A stretch of DNA of 64,000 bases, taken from positions 1-64,000 of the forward strand of contig NZ_LYVN01000005.1 of assembly GCF_001990265.1 (NCBI RefSeq), in the 5' to 3' direction. Shown piece by piece: positions 51,543-62,900 of the stretch (positions within the stretch are counted from its first letter, which is position 1; each line of letters opens with the position of its first letter). This stretch comes from Sphingopyxis sp. KK2 (GTDB taxonomy: Bacteria; Pseudomonadota; Alphaproteobacteria; Sphingomonadales; Sphingomonadaceae). Position numbers and translations under genes: made by a program. The notes under the pieces were generated by a model that was given only the letters and a program-made list of their open reading frames with translations, had not been told where the DNA came from and ran no database searches.

Positions 51543-53585
51543 ATGCGATTTGCCAGTGCCTTTGCCGCGGTTTCGTTATTGGGGCTGTCGGCGCCCTGGA
51601 TGGTTGCCGATGCCCAGGCGCAAACGAGCGAATATCGCGTATACATGCAGGATCGCGACATCGGACACCTGACGATCGAGCGCGCGCCGGGCAAAGCCAA
51701 TGTCGACTATGATTTCAAGCAGAATGGGCGCGGGCCGACGATCAAGGAGGTGGTCGCGCTCGACCCCGAAGGCGCGCCGGTCAGCTGGCAGATTTCGGGG
51801 CGCACGACCTTCGGCAATACTGTGCAGGAGAATTTCGCGCGCAAGGGCGGTGAAGTGCGCTGGACCGACCTTGCCGGGCCGGGGTCGCTGAAGGGCAAGG
51901 CGCTTCCCGCCTATTATGTGACGCAGAACGGATCGCCGTTCGACGTCGCGATCCTCGCCAAGGCATTGCTCGCCGATCCCGACCACAGCATGGCGGTCGC
52001 CCCGGCCGGCACCGCGATGCTCGCCGAACGCGACCGGCGCACCATCGCGGGCGCCGACGGCCCGTTCGAGGCGATCACCTATGAGCTCTCGGGGCTGTCG
52101 ACGACGCCGACCTACATCACGCTCGATGCCAAGGGCGAGATGATCGCGCTGCCGTCGCCGGGCTTCATCATCCTGCGCAAGGGGCTGGGGCAGGAGGCGT
52201 CGAAGACGCTGCAGGACATGTCCGAGGAACTGGCCTCGGCGCGTCTGGCACGGCTTCAGAAGGAGGCCGCGCATCGCTTCGACGGGCCGGTGCGCATCCG
52301 CAACGTGCGGATTTTCGACCCCGCCGCCAAGGCGATGAGCGAACCGCGTGACGTCGTTTTTTCGGGCAACCGGATCAGCGAGATCGTCGCGGCGGGAAGC
52401 GCGGCCACCCCAGGCGAGACCGAGATCGACGGGGCAGGCGGGTCGTTGATCCCCGGCCTCTATGAGATGCACGCGCATCTGGGGCCGGAGGATGCGCTGA
52501 TGAACGTGCTCGCGGGGGTGACCTCGGTGCGCGACATGGGCAATGACAATGCGGTGCTCGACCAGTTGGTCAAGCGGATCGAGAGCGGAGAGATCGCCGG
52601 GCCGCGCGTGACGCGCAGCGGCTTTATCGAGGGGGTCAGCGACTTCAGCTCGGCGACCGGGCGGCTGGCGCACAGCGAGCAGGAGGCGATCGACCATATC
52701 CGCTGGTATGCCGCGCGCGGCTATTGGCAGGCCAAGCTCTATAACTCGATGAAGCCCGAATGGGCGCCCGCTGTGGTCAAGGAGGCGCACCGGCTGGGGC
52801 TGCGCGTCGCGGGCCATATTCCGGCTTTTTCCGATGCCGATGCGATGATCGCGGCGGGCTTCGACGAGATCACCCATGTCAACCAGTTGATGCTCGGCTG
52901 GGTGCTGCAGCCGGGCGAGGATACGCGCACCCTGTTCCGCTTCAAGGCGATGCAGCGCTTCCCCGAACTCGACCTCCAGTCGGCGAAGGTGACCAAGACG
53001 CTCGACGCGATGGCCGCGCGCGGCGTGACGCACGAGCCGACGATCGCGATCCACGAACTCGGGCTCACCGCGCTCGACGGTCAGCCCAATCCCGGCGCGC
53101 TCGACTATTTCGACCATATGCCGCCGGCCGAACAGCGCCAGCTGAAACAGGCGCTGTTCGGCGCCGAGAACCCCGCCGAGCGGGCACGCTACGTTGCCGC
53201 CTATGCCAAGATCATCGCGACGCTGACCGAAATGAACAAGCGCGGGATCATGCTGATCCCCGGCACCGACACCGGCGGCGCGTTCACGCTGCACCGCGAG
53301 CTCGAACTGTTCACCAAGCTGGGCATGAGCAACGCCGATGTCCTCGCGCGCGATACGCTCGAGATGGCCCGCTATATGGGGCAGGAACAATCGCTCGGGT
53401 CGGTCGAGCGCGGCAAGCTCGCCGACTTCCTGCTCGTTTCGGGCGATCCGGTGAAGGATTTCAAGGCGATCAAGGCGATCTCGATGGTGGTCAAGGACGG
53501 CACCGTCTATTTCCCCGATGAGGTCTATGCCAAGATCGGGATCAAGCCCTTCGCCAAGCCGTTGAAGGTCACGCCCGCGAAATAG
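51543..53585 (+). CDS. secreted amidohydrolase family protein (imidazolonepropionase-like)
   Basis: This 680-residue protein has a signal peptide (FAAVSLLGLSAPWMVADAQAQ), an N-terminal domain of about 220 residues unlike common amidohydrolases, and then the amidohydrolase barrel. Metal ligands lie in LYEMHAHLG (His-x-His), the lysine in QAKLYNS, His in RVAGHI and EITHVNQ, and Asp in GTDTGG. Relatives act as prolidase-like or cyclic amide hydrolases in the periplasm. It follows the D-deacylase gene by 94 bases, so it may process related peptides. The substrate is unknown. Confidence 0.87.
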   Translation: MRFASAFAAVSLLGLSAPWMVADAQAQTSEYRVYMQDRDIGHLTIERAPGKANVDYDFKQNGRGPTIKEVVALDPEGAPVSWQISGRTTFGNTVQENFARKGGEVRWTDLAGPGSLKGKALPAYYVTQNGSPFDVAILAKALLADPDHSMAVAPAGTAMLAERDRRTIAGADGPFEAITYELSGLSTTPTYITLDAKGEMIALPSPGFIILRKGLGQEASKTLQDMSEELASARLARLQKEAAHRFDGPVRIRNVRIFDPAAKAMSEPRDVVFSGNRISEIVAAGSAATPGETEIDGAGGSLIPGLYEMHAHLGPEDALMNVLAGVTSVRDMGNDNAVLDQLVKRIESGEIAGPRVTRSGFIEGVSDFSSATGRLAHSEQEAIDHIRWYAARGYWQAKLYNSMKPEWAPAVVKEAHRLGLRVAGHIPAFSDADAMIAAGFDEITHVNQLMLGWVLQPGEDTRTLFRFKAMQRFPELDLQSAKVTKTLDAMAARGVTHEPTIAIHELGLTALDGQPNPGALDYFDHMPPAEQRQLKQALFGAENPAERARYVAAYAKIIATLTEMNKRGIMLIPGTDTGGAFTLHRELELFTKLGMSNADVLARDTLEMARYMGQEQSLGSVERGKLADFLLVSGDPVKDFKAIKAISMVVKDGTVYFPDEVYAKIGIKPFAKPLKVTPAK

Positions 53586-53706
53586 GCGGTTCCGGTCGGC
53601 GATCGACCCGGCCTCGCGGTAAGCCGGGAACCAAAGATTGTTCGGGTTGTGGTCATGGCCTGCTGTGGGGCATGCGGTTTCCATGCGTTGGGGAAGGAAC
53701 GCCGCG

Positions 53707-54324
53707 ATGACCATCAAGCATAATATCCTGATCGTCGACGACCATGCGATCACGCAGAGCGGGATCAAGCTGCTGTTTGCGGGGCATCCGCGCTACGCCG
53801 TCGTCGGCGCGCTCGATCGCGGGGCGATGGTCAATGCCTTTGTCCAGTCGCAGCCGGTCGACCTCGTCATCCTCGATCTCAACCTGCCCGATGTCCGCGG
53901 CATCAACGTGCTCGCCGAAATCATCGGGTCGCGCGACATGACGGTGATCATCCTGACCGGCGAAACCTTGCTCAATGAGATCGACTATGCGCTCAAGCTC
54001 GGTGCGCGCGCGGTGGTGAGCAAGGCAGATCCGCCCGACCAGATCATCGCCGCCTGCGACGCGGCGCTGGCGGGCGATATCTTCCTGTCGCCGCACATGC
54101 GTGAAGCGCTCGGCAAGTTCCAGCAGCCGCCGGTCGCGCTGTCGTCGCGCCAGATGGCGATCCTCCATTATCTGGGGCAGGGCGAGAGCAACAAGGAGAT
54201 CGCCTATCGCCTCTCGATCGCGCAGCCGACGGTGTCCTTTCACATCGCCGAATTGCGCCGCAAGCTCGATGTCCCCAACAATCGCAAGATCGTCGAGCGC
54301 GCGCAGGAGTTAAAGCTGCTCTGA
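53707..54324 (+). CDS. response regulator, NarL/FixJ type
   Basis: This 205-residue protein has a receiver domain (ILIVDDHAITQSGIKLLF, phospho-acceptor D57 in VILDLNLPDVRG, Lys in AVVSKAD) and a C-terminal LuxR helix-turn-helix, LSSRQMAILHYLGQGESNKEIAYRL. ATG 53707 is preferred over a longer upstream frame because GGGGAAGGA sits about eight bases before it. Its 3' end overlaps the histidine kinase gene by 15 bases on the opposite strand, so the pair is likely cognate despite convergent arrangement. Confidence 0.92.
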   Translation: MTIKHNILIVDDHAITQSGIKLLFAGHPRYAVVGALDRGAMVNAFVQSQPVDLVILDLNLPDVRGINVLAEIIGSRDMTVIILTGETLLNEIDYALKLGARAVVSKADPPDQIIAACDAALAGDIFLSPHMREALGKFQQPPVALSSRQMAILHYLGQGESNKEIAYRLSIAQPTVSFHIAELRRKLDVPNNRKIVERAQELKLL

Positions 54325-56577
54325 CCCCGCAAGCGCCGGGTGCTGCAGCAATTCGCGGTAGGGCGGCTTGATGATCATCACCCCGACGAGGTCGCTGAGC
54401 CGCCCGCGCGTGACAGTCGTGTCGTCATAGGTCAGCGCGATGAGGCGCTCGCGCGGGAACGTCGCGCTCGATAGCGCTTGGTCGAAGGCCTGGCGCTGGT
54501 CGAAGTCGAGGAGCAGGCGCTTGTCCAGCCTCACCTGTATATCGTCCGCCGTACAGGGCGTCAGCATATCGCAGGCGAGCGGCAACATGATGCGGAGCGT
54601 CGTCCCTTCTGGCGAGGAGTGCGTAATTTCGAGCGAACCCGATAGCGCTTCGACAAGCCGCCTTGCCGAGCGATAACCCGAGCCGCTGCCGTCGATGCCT
54701 TCATTCGCGCGCAGGCGCGTCGCGCCGTCGCCGTTGAGCGTCTCGACGATATCGGACGCCATGCCCGTGCCGCTGTCGGCGATCATGATCACCGCCTGAT
54801 CGTCGTCGCGGCTGAGGGTCACACTCGCCCCGCCGGACACAGTATATTTATAGCAATTGGAGAGCAGGTTCGTCAGCACGCGCATCAACAAGGGCTTGTC
54901 GGAAATCATCATGACGTCGCCGGCAACATGCGTTTCCAGCGTCAGCTTCTTGTCGGCAAAGGGCGTCTTGAACATCATCTGCAACGGTTCGACGAGGGCG
55001 CGGCCGTCGAAGGCGCTGAGCGCGAGGAAATGCGTGTCACTGCCGACGATATTGGCGCCCGACATGGTGGTCGAGACGATCTGGCTGAGATAGGTCGACG
55101 AGCTTTGCAGCATGTCGGTGAGGTCGGCGTTCGCACCCCGGTCGTCGCCGCGCCTGAGCACGTCGATCGCGGTGTTGAGCGCGAGGATGACCTGCTTGCT
55201 GTCATGGCCCGAGGCATGGAGCAGCGCATTCTGGCTATTCACCGTTTCAAGCGCGAAGGCCTTTTCCTCCGCGAGCCGCGCGGCGCGCTCGCTCATCGCG
55301 ACGCGTTCGGCCATCGAGCGGGCGTAATTGCCGTCAGCGACGAGCTTGTCCTGCTGGATCTTCTTGAGGTTGAGCCCGAGCGCGAGCGTCACCATGATCG
55401 ATTCGAACAATCCGACCGGCCCCGCGAGGTGCCAGTTGATCGGCAGCCAGCGGAACACGCCCATCGAGGCGATGGCGGCATAGACGATGAACAGCGCGAG
55501 GCTGGCCCAGCCGACGAACAGCGGCCAGAGTTGGCGCCCGAGCCGGCGCATCGCCGCATAGCCGACGAAGGGGAGGAACAGCGCGCCGCCGATCGCGACG
55601 AGCCAGCCGCCGATATGGAGCATATGGCGGAACGCCGGCGGATAGAGTGCGAGCGCGGGCTGGAGCAGCATGATCAGCAGCGCGGCGCCGATCAGCACCC
55701 GCAAGGCCATATCGCGCCGCGGGAAATAGGTCGGCGTGTCGATGAAGCTGCGGCCGAACTGCGCCATCGCCGCGGCGAAACCGCATTTGAAGATATCCTC
55801 GATCGCGACCCCGACCAGCGGATGGTCGGCGAGGAAGAAGATGGTGAAATAGCCCTCCGAATGGACGGTATTGAGCGCGAAAAAGGCCTGCGCCACCGCC
55901 AGCCAGACAAATTCGCGATGCCCGGTGATCGAGAAGAAGAGGAAGTTGAGCAGGATCAGCACGACGGCGCCGAACACGACGCCCGACACCATCGCGATGT
56001 TCGATCGTCGTTCCTTGAAGAAGGTGCCGTAGCTGTTGATCTTGAGCGGCAGGTAGGTCGAGTTTTCGGACAGGAAATCGATCAGCAGCCATTTTTCCTG
56101 CCCCGGATCGAGCACGAATTCGGTGCTGAACGCCTGGTAGGTCTGGAGATTGTCGCCAGCGGCTTCGGGATCGGCGCCGTCGACGAGCAGGTCGAGATTA
56201 CCGTTGGCCACCTCGTAGAGCCGGAAGTAGGCCAGCGAACCGCGCCCGGTGGTGAAAATCCAGCTTCCCTGATTCTCCCCCATATTGCGCACGCGCACCG
56301 CAACAACGGTCTTGCGGCCGGGCGGTCCGAAATGAATCGTCGAACCCGTGACGCGCTGGAGCGGGCCGGCGAGCAGGTCTGCGGGGGCGGTTTTGAGCGG
56401 ATCCGCGTCACCGACGCGGTAGCGGACATAGGGCGCGAGCGATGGCGCATCCTGTCCGGGCTGGAGCGCGACCGTCGGAATCTCCTCCGCAGCGGCCGCC
56501 GCGGACGGCGAGAGGCCCGCCAGCACGATCGCCAGCAGGACGAACCAGAATCGTGCGGGCCAAAAGCGCTGCGACAT
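54310..56577 (-). CDS. sensor histidine kinase with 7TMR-DISM sensor
   Basis: This 755-residue kinase has a signal peptide, a periplasmic 7TMR-DISM extracellular domain (about 35-185), seven membrane helices (about 200-400), then a coiled-coil and dimerisation helix with H458 in GHDSKQVILAL. The ATP-binding domain has the N box NLLSNCYKY and G box DSGTGM. After this, about 89 extra residues end with LTYDDTTVTRGRLSDLV and MIIKPPYREL, resembling a receiver domain without a visible phospho-acceptor. ATG 56577 is preferred over a TTG at 56622 because it gives a clean signal peptide. Confidence 0.9.
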   Translation of the reverse strand: MSQRFWPARFWFVLLAIVLAGLSPSAAAAAEEIPTVALQPGQDAPSLAPYVRYRVGDADPLKTAPADLLAGPLQRVTGSTIHFGPPGRKTVVAVRVRNMGENQGSWIFTTGRGSLAYFRLYEVANGNLDLLVDGADPEAAGDNLQTYQAFSTEFVLDPGQEKWLLIDFLSENSTYLPLKINSYGTFFKERRSNIAMVSGVVFGAVVLILLNFLFFSITGHREFVWLAVAQAFFALNTVHSEGYFTIFFLADHPLVGVAIEDIFKCGFAAAMAQFGRSFIDTPTYFPRRDMALRVLIGAALLIMLLQPALALYPPAFRHMLHIGGWLVAIGGALFLPFVGYAAMRRLGRQLWPLFVGWASLALFIVYAAIASMGVFRWLPINWHLAGPVGLFESIMVTLALGLNLKKIQQDKLVADGNYARSMAERVAMSERAARLAEEKAFALETVNSQNALLHASGHDSKQVILALNTAIDVLRRGDDRGANADLTDMLQSSSTYLSQIVSTTMSGANIVGSDTHFLALSAFDGRALVEPLQMMFKTPFADKKLTLETHVAGDVMMISDKPLLMRVLTNLLSNCYKYTVSGGASVTLSRDDDQAVIMIADSGTGMASDIVETLNGDGATRLRANEGIDGSGSGYRSARRLVEALSGSLEITHSSPEGTTLRIMLPLACDMLTPCTADDIQVRLDKRLLLDFDQRQAFDQALSSATFPRERLIALTYDDTTVTRGRLSDLVGVMIIKPPYRELLQHPALAGSEQL

Positions 56578-56958
56578 CCGCCAAAAGCTGTCGCGCGCAT
56601 AGCCGGTAATGTCAATTTTCAATTAGAAAATAAGCCCCTAGCTCGATCGGCTGGCACGGGTGCGACGACGGACGGCCCCCACTCCGCCGTCGTCGCGTCC
56701 CGGCGCCGCACAGGGTCTCGCGGTGCGGTCGGGATGGGTGTTGCTGAAGCAAAGGGCCGACGCCCGCCATCCTAAAAAACATTGGGTAGACGCTCTGCGT
56801 GCCGGGGAATTAGCAAGCAGAAACAACGCCAAGCGGGTTGGTCGCGCGGTTGGCAGTGGGGGCGCAGCAAAGAGCGGGATCATCGGGTGGAGCGCAAGCA
56901 TGCGGTCTCCACCGATGCTGCCGCTTGCCATGTGATTTCATTCGGGAGTGACCAGAGC
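56578..56958. other. 381-base divergent region between kinase and autotransporter
   Basis: No convincing gene was found; a plus-strand frame at 56660-56935 has no family features. The stretch contains the inverted repeat at 56662-56696. The ATG of the autotransporter at 56959 is preceded by GGGAG about 12 bases upstream. Confidence 0.6.
56662..56696. repeat. inverted repeat in divergent region
   Basis: Perfect arms GCGACGACGG and CCGTCGTCGC are separated by 15 bases, about 85 bases upstream of the kinase start and 263 bases from the autotransporter start. It may be a regulator site or a transcript hairpin. Confidence 0.45.
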
Positions 56959-59900
56959 ATGTCGAAATATTCCAAATCGCGCCTGATGGCGACCAGCGCC
57001 ATCGCGGGCCTGTCGATCTTGCAGGCGGCGGCGCCGGCAGGTGCCCAGGAAGCGTTCGGCATCCACAATGACCAGCCCGAAACGCTCGAAGTCGTCGTCG
57101 CCGAGGATGAAGAAGTCGAGGGCGATATCATCGGCGTCTACGCCGACAATGGCGCGGTGGTGGTCCGGAACGAAGGCACGATCCGCGGCGAAGGCACCGA
57201 TCTCGGAACCCCCGGACAGCGGCCGAGCGGCGGCATCGTGATCGCGCAGCCGGGGTCGAGCGTCACCAACGGCGGCACGATCATCGGCGGCTCGAACGGC
57301 ATCACGACCAGCTATTTCTTTGGCGAGGACGAAGAGGGTGAGGATCTGCCGCCCGCGCCGCTTGCCGCCGACACCAGCGTCGTCAATTCGGGCCTGATCC
57401 GCGGCGAGGCGGGGAGCGGCGTCGCGCTCACCGGTGGCGGCAGCGTCGAGAACAGCGGCACGATCCAGGGCTTCACCGGCAACGCCGGCAATAACGCGCT
57501 CGGCACCGGCGTGTCGGTCAGCGACTTCCCCGATCGCATCGCCGCGGGCGCGGCCCCGACCGGGTCGATCAGCAACAGCGAGACCGGCCTGATCGAGGGC
57601 ACCGTGTTCGGCGCGGTGCTGCAGGGCGGCGGCACGATCGACAATGCGGGCATCATCCGCTCGATCGGTTTCCCCAATCCGCAGCAGACGACCGCGCCCT
57701 TCGGCGTGGTGATGGGCGGCATCGCCGGCCAGGAAGAACGCAGCGCGACGCTGAACAACGAAGGCACCGTGTCGGGCTTTTTCGGCGTCCTCGCGGGCGG
57801 CGCGATCGGATCGGTGACGATCAACAACGACGGGCTGATCAGCGCGCAGCAATCGGGCATCGTCAGCACCTTGTTCGATGGCGATGTCATCATCAACAAT
57901 GGCGAGGACGGCCAGATCGTCTCGAACGGCCCGGCGATCCTGGTCAGCAGCGGCACGCTGACCCTCGACAATGACGGAGTGATCCTCAGCAACAATGGCT
58001 TCGGGCTCAGCATCCTGACCCCCGATGCGACGATCGACAACAGCGGCATGATCCAGGGTGCCAGCTTCGGGATCACCACCAACGCGCGTTCGACGCCGGC
58101 GGGCCTTGAAGAAATAGCGGCCAACACCAGCATTACCAACAGCGGCACGATCGTCGGGCTGAACAACGACGCGATCCGCCTGCAGGGCGGGGGCAGCGTC
58201 GTCAACAGCGGCACGATCGACGGCCGCCAGAACGTCCAGTCCGATGGCGTGTCGACGTTCGCCTTCGCGACGCAGGATCTTGCCACTTACGCCGCTTCGG
58301 TCACCAACAGCGAGACCGGCACGATCACCGGCGTGCGCGCCGGCGTCGCGCATTCGTCGGGGGGCAGTGTCGACAATGCCGGCGCGATCAACGGCGGCGG
58401 CGCGGGCGTGCTGCTCCAGAACGGGCTCGATGGCACCCCGGTTTCGGGTTCGGTCACCAACAGTGGCACGATAACGGGCGGCAATGGCGGCGCGGGTCTC
58501 GGCGGCGAGGGCGTCGTCGTTTTCGGCCTGTTCGACGAGGTGAGCATCGCCAACAGCGGCACGATCAGCGGTGCGGCGAGCGACGGCATCTATGTCGCCA
58601 CGACCGCCGAAACGGCGATCACCGTCGAAAATAGCGCCGATGGGTCGATTACCGGCGGCTCGTCGGGCATCCAGGTCGACATCGGTGCGCTCGAGCTCGA
58701 CAATGCGGGCACGATCCGCGGCAATGGCGTCGGCCCGAACAGCAGCGCGCCCGCCGGCGGTATCGCGCTGACCGGATCGTCGTCGACCATCGTCAACAGC
58801 GGCGACATTTCGGGCGCGCAGTTCGGCATCGTGACCTATGCTGGCCGCGATCCGGCGACGGGCGAATTCCCGGGCACGATCGTCGACACGACGATCGTCA
58901 ACAGCGGCACGATCACCGGCGACACCGACGACGGCGTTCGCCTTGCGGGCGGCGGCTCGGTAACCAACAGCGGCACGATCCAAGGGTTGGCGCAGAACAA
59001 CAACGGCACCACCGACGGCGTGTCGATCTTTGCGCATAACGACCAGGACCTCGAAACCTATTCGGCGACGCTGATCAACCTCGACGGCGGCACCATCGCG
59101 GGCATCCGTGCCGGTGCGGCGATCTCGGGCGGCGGCACGATCCTCAACGACGGCACCATCACCGGCGAACGGCAGGGGGCCTTCATCCAGGGCAATGCGA
59201 TCGATGGCGTCGAGCGCGACGGCCAGTTCGGCATCGTCGTCAACACCGGCACGATCAGCGGCACCGGCGACTTCGGCGGCACCGGCCAGGGCGGGCAGGG
59301 GCTCGGCTTCGGCAGCAATCTCGAGGCCTCGACGCTGACCAATAGCGGCACGATCAGCAGTGCCTTCGCCGAAGGCGTGCAGCAGGGCTCGCGCGGCGAT
59401 CTGGTGATCACCAACGAAGAAGGTGGCCTGATCGAAGGCGGCACCTCGGGCATCTACGGCGGGTCGAGCGGCACGCTGACCGTCGACAATGCCGGCACGA
59501 TCCGCGGCAACGGCACCTATGACGGCTTCGCCGCCGCGCCCGACGCGGGCATCACCATCGGCACCGCCAATTCGGCTGTGACCAATAGCGGCACCATTTC
59601 GGGCGCCGGCGCGGGCATCACCACCGCCTATCTGTTCGACGAGGAGATCGGCGACCTCGTCCTGCTCGCGCAGGGCACGCAGATCGTCAACAGCGGCACG
59701 ATCATCGGCGAGACCAACGACGGCGTGCGCCTGATCGGCGGCGGCACGGTGGCCAACAGCGGCACGATCATCGGCGAGGCGGGCGCTTTCACCGACGGCG
59801 TGTCGATGTTCCGCGGCAACGGCCAGGCGCTCGAAACCTATTCAGCGGTCGTGACCAATGCCGAGGGCGGCGAGATCAGCGGCTCGCGCTTCGGCATCAT

Positions 59901-62900
59901 CCTGTCTGAAGGCGGCACGGTCGACAATGCCGGCACGATCACCGGCAATGGCCCTGGCGCCGTGCTGATCCAGCAGGGGCTTGCCATTCCCGGTCAGGAT
60001 GTCGTCAACGGCTCGCTCAACAACAGTGGCACGATCACCGGGGTCAATGGTTATGGCGCGGTCATCTCGGTGGGCAACAATGCCACACTGACCAATGCGG
60101 GCACGATCACCGGCGCTGCCGAAGGCGCGGTGATCGAGGCGCAGGGCAGCAATGTCGAGGCCGAACGGGTTGGCACGATCGTCAACACCGGCACGATCAC
60201 CGGCGGCACCCTCGGCGCCGCGACCGCAGGCTTCTTCGACAATGCGACCATCACCAACAGCGGCACGATCAGCGGCGGCACCGACGGCGTCGTGCTCGGC
60301 AATTTCGGGCAGGCGACGTTGATCAACACCGGGACCATCACCGGCGGCGACCGCGGCGTATGGGGCGACGACAGCGGCGCGGTGACGCTCGACAACGCCG
60401 GCACCATCGTCGGCGAAGGCGGCGTGGCGGTGCAGCTCGGCAGTTTCGACGACAATGTCATCCTGCGCACGGGCAGCAGCATTGACGGCGCCGTCGATGC
60501 GGGCGACGGTTTCGACACGCTGACCCTCGACGGCGATATCCTCGAACTCACCGACGCGCAGCTATTGACCGAATCGCAGGGCTTCGAGGCGCTCAACGTC
60601 GCGCGCGGCTATTGGTCGACATCGGGCTTCGTCGGTGAGTTCGGCGGCGTCGCGATCAACGAGGGGGCGGCGCTCCAGGTCAACGAGATCGACCTCGGCG
60701 AAGAAGGGCTGAGCTCGCCGATCGCGACCGCCTCGGTCGTGAACGACGGCCTGCTCGTGCTGAACTTCGACAGCGACGATCAGCTTTCCGACCTCGACGA
60801 ACTGACGATATCGGGTAGCGGCGCGTTGCAGCTGATCGGGGGCGCGGTCTTCACCGTCGACACCGACACGCTGACCTACACCGGCGGGACGATCGTCTCG
60901 AACGGCGGGCTGGTGCTCAGCGGTACGCTGCTCGGCGACGTGACCACCGAAGGCGATGGCTTCTTCCAGCTTGGCGTCGGCGGGACCGAGGGCAATTTCT
61001 CGGGCAATATCGTCAACAACGGCAGCTTCATTTTCAACCGCTCGGACGATTACGACTTCCTCGGCGCCTTCTCGGGCAACGGGACGCTGGTGAAGGACGG
61101 CAATTCGGTCCTGTCCTTCCTCGGCGACTATAGCTTCACCGGCCTCACCAACATCCTTGGCGGATCGGTGCGGATCGCGGGTGTGATCAATCCCGAAACC
61201 AACTTCAATCTTGGCGCCGGCCAGCTGGACATCAGTGGTACCGACCAGACCATCGGCGGCCTGTCGGGCGGCGGTGAGGCGAGCGTCGTGATCGACGACA
61301 GCGAACTGACGGTCGACCAGGATGAAAACACCAGTTTTGCGGGCGACATCACCGGGACCGGCAGCCTCGTCAAGACCGGCGACGGCACGCTGAACCTGAC
61401 CGGGACGAACAGCTATACTGGCCCGACGTCGGTCAACGGCGGCACGCTGGCGGTCAACGGCAGCATCGCGTCGGATGTCACCGTGAACAGCGGCGGCAAG
61501 CTGGGGGGCAATGGCAGCGTCGGGGACACCACGGTCACCAACAACGGCACGCTGGCCCCGGGCAATTCGATCGGCCGCCTGACCGTCAATGGCGATCTCG
61601 CGCTGGCGGCGGGCTCGATCTATCAGGTCGAGGTCAATGCCGCAGGGCAGGGCGACCGGGTCGACGCCACGGGGTCGGTGACCATCGCCAACACGGCACG
61701 GGTTGCGGTGCTCGCGGCAAACGGCAATTACAACCCGCGCACCGACTATGTCATCCTGACCGGTGCCGCCGGGGTCAGCGGGCGCTTCGGATCAGTGACC
61801 ACCGACCTCGCCTTCCTCGATCCGTTCCTGCGCTATGGCAGCAATGCGGTGACGCTGTCGCTCTATCGCAACGATATCGACTTTGCCGACGTCGCGGTGA
61901 ACTTCAACCAGATCGGCGTCGCCAATGCGGTGCAGGCGCTGGGCATCGACAACCCGCTGTTCGAAGCGGTGCTGGTACAGAATGCCGCAACCGCCTCGGC
62001 GGCGTTCGGGGACCTGTCGGGCGAAATCCACGCGAGCACGGTTTCGGGGCTCACCGACGACAGCCGCCACCTGCGCAACGCACTGCTTGACCTCAAGGGT
62101 CCCGAAGAGGGCGGCATGTTCGTGTGGGGCTCGGCCTTCGGCGGCTGGGGCGACTTCGACGGCAATGCCGCGCAGTTTGGCATGGACGCCAACCACAAGG
62201 GCTTCGTCACCGGCGTCGGTTATGGCGGCAAGGGTTTCGCGGCGGCGCTGTCCGCGGGTCTCGGCTCGTCGGACTTCCGCTTCGACGGCCGCGGCGACAG
62301 CAGCGACGTCGAGAGCAAATATCTGGCTGCCCACGCCACCTATGGCACGGGCGAAGGCATCCGCGCCGCCTTCGGCGTCAGCTATGCCTGGCACGATATC
62401 GACACCAGCCGCACGGTCACCCTGGCGCCGATCGCGCAGACTCTGGTGTCCAAGCGCGACGGCGACACGCTGCAGGTCTTCGGTGAGCTCGGTTATGACA
62501 TCAAGGCGGGCAAGGCGGCGATTTCGCCCTTCCTTCGGCTTGCTCATGTCGACACCGATACCGACGGCGTGACCGAAACGGGTGGCAGCGGTGCGCTACT
62601 GGTCGGCGAGACCGGGCTCAAGACGACCTTCCTCAGCCTTGGCGCGCGCTTCCAGCTCAACGCCGGCGAAGGCGGCTTCCAGCCCTATGCTTCGCTCGCG
62701 TGGAACCGCGCCTTCGACGACCGGGCGGCGGTGTTCGGCGCCGGTTTCGTGGCGGGCGGTCCAGCCTTCGGCATCATCGGCGCGGAAATTCCCAAAAATT
62801 CGGCCGAGGTCGAGGCGGGCTTCGAATATGATGCCGGCCAGTTCCGGATCGGCGCGGCGTATAGCGGCACGCTCGCCTCGGACCGCAACACCCACGGTGC

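Noticed and set aside
56660-56935. 91-residue plus-strand frame upstream of the autotransporter
   Set aside because: No family features, no ribosome site, and Arg/Ala-rich composition expected of a chance frame in GC-rich DNA.
57041-60000. Tandem nucleotide repeats in the autotransporter as a CRISPR-like array
   Set aside because: The repeats are in frame, code for NSGTI strands and vary in spacing, so they are protein repeats.
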